NCBI GenBank assembly: GCA_964452575.1 | Contig: CAYVMN010000239.1 | Span: forward strand, 1 to 5,887 | Source: CAYVMN01 sp964452575 | GTDB taxonomy: Bacteria; Desulfobacterota; DSM-4660; Desulfatiglandales; Desulfatiglandaceae | Direction: 5' to 3' | Length of the DNA stretch: 5,887 nt | In this document: positions 4,756 through 5,887 of the stretch, in pieces | Layout: the number at the start of each line of letters is the position of its first letter | Numbering within the stretch: the first letter of the stretch is position 1 | Program-made: the position numbers and the translations under genes | Notes under the pieces: model-generated | The model's input: only the letters and a program-made list of their open reading frames with translations | Database searches by the model: none | What the model was told of the DNA's origin: nothing

Positions 4756-4787
4756 TTTCGTTCCCACGCTGGAGCGTCGGAACGAAA
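4756..4787. repeat. REP-like palindrome
   Basis: TTTCGTTCC (4756-4764) and GGAACGAAA (4779-4787) pair perfectly. Inside, a C-C mismatch is followed by ACGC-TGGA-GCGT, giving a 9+4-bp hairpin with a 4-nt loop. This is close to the dispersed TCGTTCCCACGCTCC-type palindromes common in many proteobacterial genomes; one arm has CGG where GGG is usual. Such REP elements are mobilised by RAYT transposases, one of which ends the window. Confidence 0.75.
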
Positions 4788-4981
4788 TGGATCTCTCAGT
4801 TTACAGGGTAGTGGATACAATCTCACAAGAAAGCCCACCACTCGCTCAATCATAACAGCCTTGATTCGGATGGGTGGCTCCGTCTTGGCCCCTGAGAACA
4901 ACCCACTTTTTGCCACAAAAACGATGATACAGGCCCAAAACGGGGGGCTCTGATACTTGCACTCTCAATTATTTTAAACAC

Positions 4982-5281
4982 TTAGCACTGCCTAACCTCC
5001 TTTGGCACACCCTTTGGCCCTCGACACAAAAAGCAACTTTTTGTTGCATAAGGGAGATAGCCATGTCTACTGTGAACGACAGAATAGGTGTCTTTAACAA
5101 ACGGCACCGGCTGTGGGAGGCTAGCTTCCCTGGGTCCCTCTTTCAGGTCATCGAGTTGCAGCCACAACATCCTGCGGTCGGATTTACCTTGATTCCCAAG
5201 GCCACCCCCATTACACTCTCCTAATGAAAAGGCAAGTTCTATCACCTCTTGAAGTGTAGGAGCCGTGGGAACTGGTTGCAT
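4982..5281 (-). CDS. Possible 99-residue hypothetical protein
   Basis: From ATG 5281 the frame reads MQPVPTAPTLQEVIELAFSL, then KSDRRMLWLQLDDLKEG (residues 38-54), VPFVKDTYSVVHSRHGYLPY and ends SCFLCRGPKGVPKEVRQC, with a CFLC pair. I recognise no family. For coding: composition is protein-like, and in the second copy of part of it (2400-2450), 3 of the 5 base changes in the KSDR to LQL segment are silent. Against: there is no ribosome binding site, its ATG is only 17 nt from the divergent cupin start, and the repeat also shows a compensated stem change that fits a structured element. A TTG at 5353 would lengthen it. It may be a gene fragment. Confidence 0.35.
   Translation of the reverse strand: MQPVPTAPTLQEVIELAFSLGECNGGGLGNQGKSDRRMLWLQLDDLKEGPREASLPQPVPFVKDTYSVVHSRHGYLPYATKSCFLCRGPKGVPKEVRQC
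5026..5044. repeat. A/T-rich perfect hairpin
   Basis: ACAAAAAG, loop CAA, CTTTTTGT form an 8-bp stem. The overlapping GCAA/TTGC (5033-5047) gives an alternative pairing. It shares the AAAAAG-loop-CTTTTT core with 2474-2490 and 4076-4095. Confidence 0.4.
5152..5202. repeat. Dispersed ~50-bp repeat, copy 2
   Basis: It is 41 of 51 identical to 2400-2450, same orientation. It holds CCTTG-ATTCC-CAAGG (5187-5201), the counterpart of GCTTG-ACACA-CAAGC in copy 1. It has no promoter: the -35 box of copy 1 reads TTGATT here. Confidence 0.6.
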
Positions 5282-5298
5282 GAACGAAGATAAGCATA

Positions 5299-5751
5299 AT
5301 GAATAAAGAACGTATCCAAATCCGGCCGGAGACAAACAAGATGACAGAGACAACGAAGCCGCGGATCACAAAGATCGCGGGGCTCAAGGAAGAGCATTTT
5401 GGAGGGATATTCAGGCAGGTCTTTTTTTCCCCCGAGACCACTGCAAATCGCTACCTCAAAATGGCGTATATCGACGTGCCGCCTGGCGCCGCAGGGACAC
5501 CCCACGTTCATCTGGGTGAGGAACTGGTATACACCATCAAAGGAAAGGCCTCCCTCACAATTGATGGACAAGACCACTTGATCGAAGAAGGCACCTGCTT
5601 CTTGATCCCTCCGGACGTGGAACACCCTGCTCGGGTGGTGGGGAATGAGAACTGGGTGGCGGTGGTCGCCTATTGCGATGAATGCCCAGTATTAAAAAGG
5701 GCCTTGAACAAGGAAGATGTCCATTACCCTCTGGCCACCGGAAGGGAATGA
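5299..5751 (+). CDS. Small single-domain cupin protein
   Basis: The 150-residue protein has one conserved beta-barrel cupin domain (about 50-128). Cupin motif 1 is PPGAAGTPHVHLGEELVYTI, followed by KG, with metal-ligand candidates H69, H71 and E75. Motif 2 is GTCFLIPPDVEHPARVVGN with H109 as the fourth ligand. Such proteins bind Fe, Mn, Zn or Ni and range from dioxygenases and isomerases to sugar or effector sensors; nothing here narrows the role. The C-terminal tail has two cysteines (YCDEC, 125-129), which is unusual and could bind metal. The start is uncertain: ATG 5299 has only a weak GAAG upstream, while ATG 5341 (M15) has CGGAG about 12 nt before it; the cupin fold is intact from either. 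The gene has no same-strand partner. Confidence 0.88.
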   Translation: MNKERIQIRPETNKMTETTKPRITKIAGLKEEHFGGIFRQVFFSPETTANRYLKMAYIDVPPGAAGTPHVHLGEELVYTIKGKASLTIDGQDHLIEEGTCFLIPPDVEHPARVVGNENWVAVVAYCDECPVLKRALNKEDVHYPLATGRE

Positions 5752-5758
5752 ATGTGTG

Positions 5759-5778
5759 AATGGGGTCACCAATTAAAG
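5759..5778 (-). repeat. 20-bp element-end-like motif next to the transposase fragment
   Basis: On the + strand it reads AATGGGGTCACCAATTAAAG. It lies 16 nt downstream of the transposase stop codon and matches 18 of 20 bases of the reverse complement of 4126-4145. Its position suggests the flank of a RAYT element. Confidence 0.45.
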
Positions 5779-5794
5779 TATATTATAGGGACGT

Positions 5795-5887
5795 CTATGC
5801 TTTTATGCGATTGTCGGCTATGAGCTCAAGTCGCTTCTCTCTTGCTAATTTTTCTCCCCTTTTCGATGAACGACTCACCGACGGTTG
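5795..5887 (-). CDS. C-terminal end of a REP-associated tyrosine transposase (partial at window edge)
   Basis: Reading from the right edge on the - strand, the frame is open and gives QPSVSRSSKRGEKLAREKRL, then ELIADNRIKA, and stops at TAG (5797-5795). The QxxVSxSxKRGEKLAxEKxL pattern is the C-terminal helix-turn-helix tail of many RAYT (TnpA_REP, Y1_Tnp) proteins, which mobilise REP palindromes as single strands. The HUH and catalytic tyrosine motifs lie beyond the window, so whether the gene is intact cannot be seen. With a REP-like palindrome at 4756-4787 and an end-like motif 16 nt after the stop, the context supports the call. The fragment is short (30 residues); an unrelated helix-turn-helix protein is the alternative. 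Confidence 0.65.
   Translation of the reverse strand, partial: QPSVSRSSKRGEKLAREKRLELIADNRIKA

Larger units (their letters stand above)
4699..5298. other. 600-bp stretch with repeats and no confident gene
   Basis: It contains a REP-like palindrome (4756-4787), an A/T-rich hairpin (5026-5044), dispersed repeat copy 2 (5152-5202), a possible - strand small protein (4982-5281) and a competing + strand 53-residue frame (5063-5224). From 4790 to 4980 I see nothing assignable on either strand. Confidence 0.6.

Noticed and set aside
4619..4953. Overlapping + and - strand frames of 68-82 codons around the REP-like palindrome
   Set aside because: All of them read through or along the palindrome and its flanks, have no convincing ribosome binding site and resemble no protein; APAWERK-like strings are typical translations of such repeats.
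5280..5306. Eight-codon frame ATG AAC GAA ... TAA overlapping the cupin start, as a leader peptide
   Set aside because: Too short, without a ribosome binding site or regulatory codon run; probably chance.
5211..5625. - strand frames of 76 and 127 codons opposite the cupin
   Set aside because: The cupin on the + strand has intact metal-binding motifs; these frames are its shadows.

Overview
The window looks like an accessory stretch of an anaerobic bacterial chromosome. I would place it with Desulfobacterota-like (deltaproteobacterial) organisms. This is inference, based on a selenium-hydroxylase accessory protein (YqeC), a small acidic protein of a type I associate with that group, a decayed acyl-CoA synthetase and a dense mix of toxin-antitoxin genes. 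No rRNA, tRNA or CRISPR array was seen.

Left part (1-1131, + strand): the 3' end of yqeC, an 84-residue acidic conserved protein, and an AMP-dependent acyl-CoA synthetase reduced to its first about 59 residues joined in frame to its last about 47. Facing it from the right is an intact AAA_14/DUF4143 ATPase (1109-2332, - strand), whose promoter lies inside a perfect 9-bp inverted repeat immediately before the start codon.

Middle part (2333-4000, + strand): three antitoxin or toxin-type units in various states. A DUF433 antitoxin has its own good promoter. Its ATGA-coupled DUF5615-type toxin is cut off after about 16 codons, where a 75-bp repeat begins. Next is an intact vapBC operon with a 17-bp palindromic operator over its -10 box. 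A second copy of the 75-bp repeat (93% identical, same orientation) closes the vapBC segment.

Right part (4001-5887): a RelE/ParE-type toxin and its antitoxin on the - strand, a REP-like palindrome, a repeat-bearing region of unclear coding status, a small single-domain cupin on the + strand, and, at the window edge, the C-terminal 30 residues of a REP-associated tyrosine transposase (RAYT-like) on the - strand.

Taken together, this is an island of addiction or defence-type modules interspersed with dispersed repeats and truncated genes. The most interesting material is the repeat structure: direct repeats bracketing vapBC, a repeat that ends in a truncated toxin, and a dispersed 50-bp sequence whose two copies show a compensatory base-pair change and also conserved codons. 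I see no clear evidence of a wholly new system; the repeats are the least explained part.
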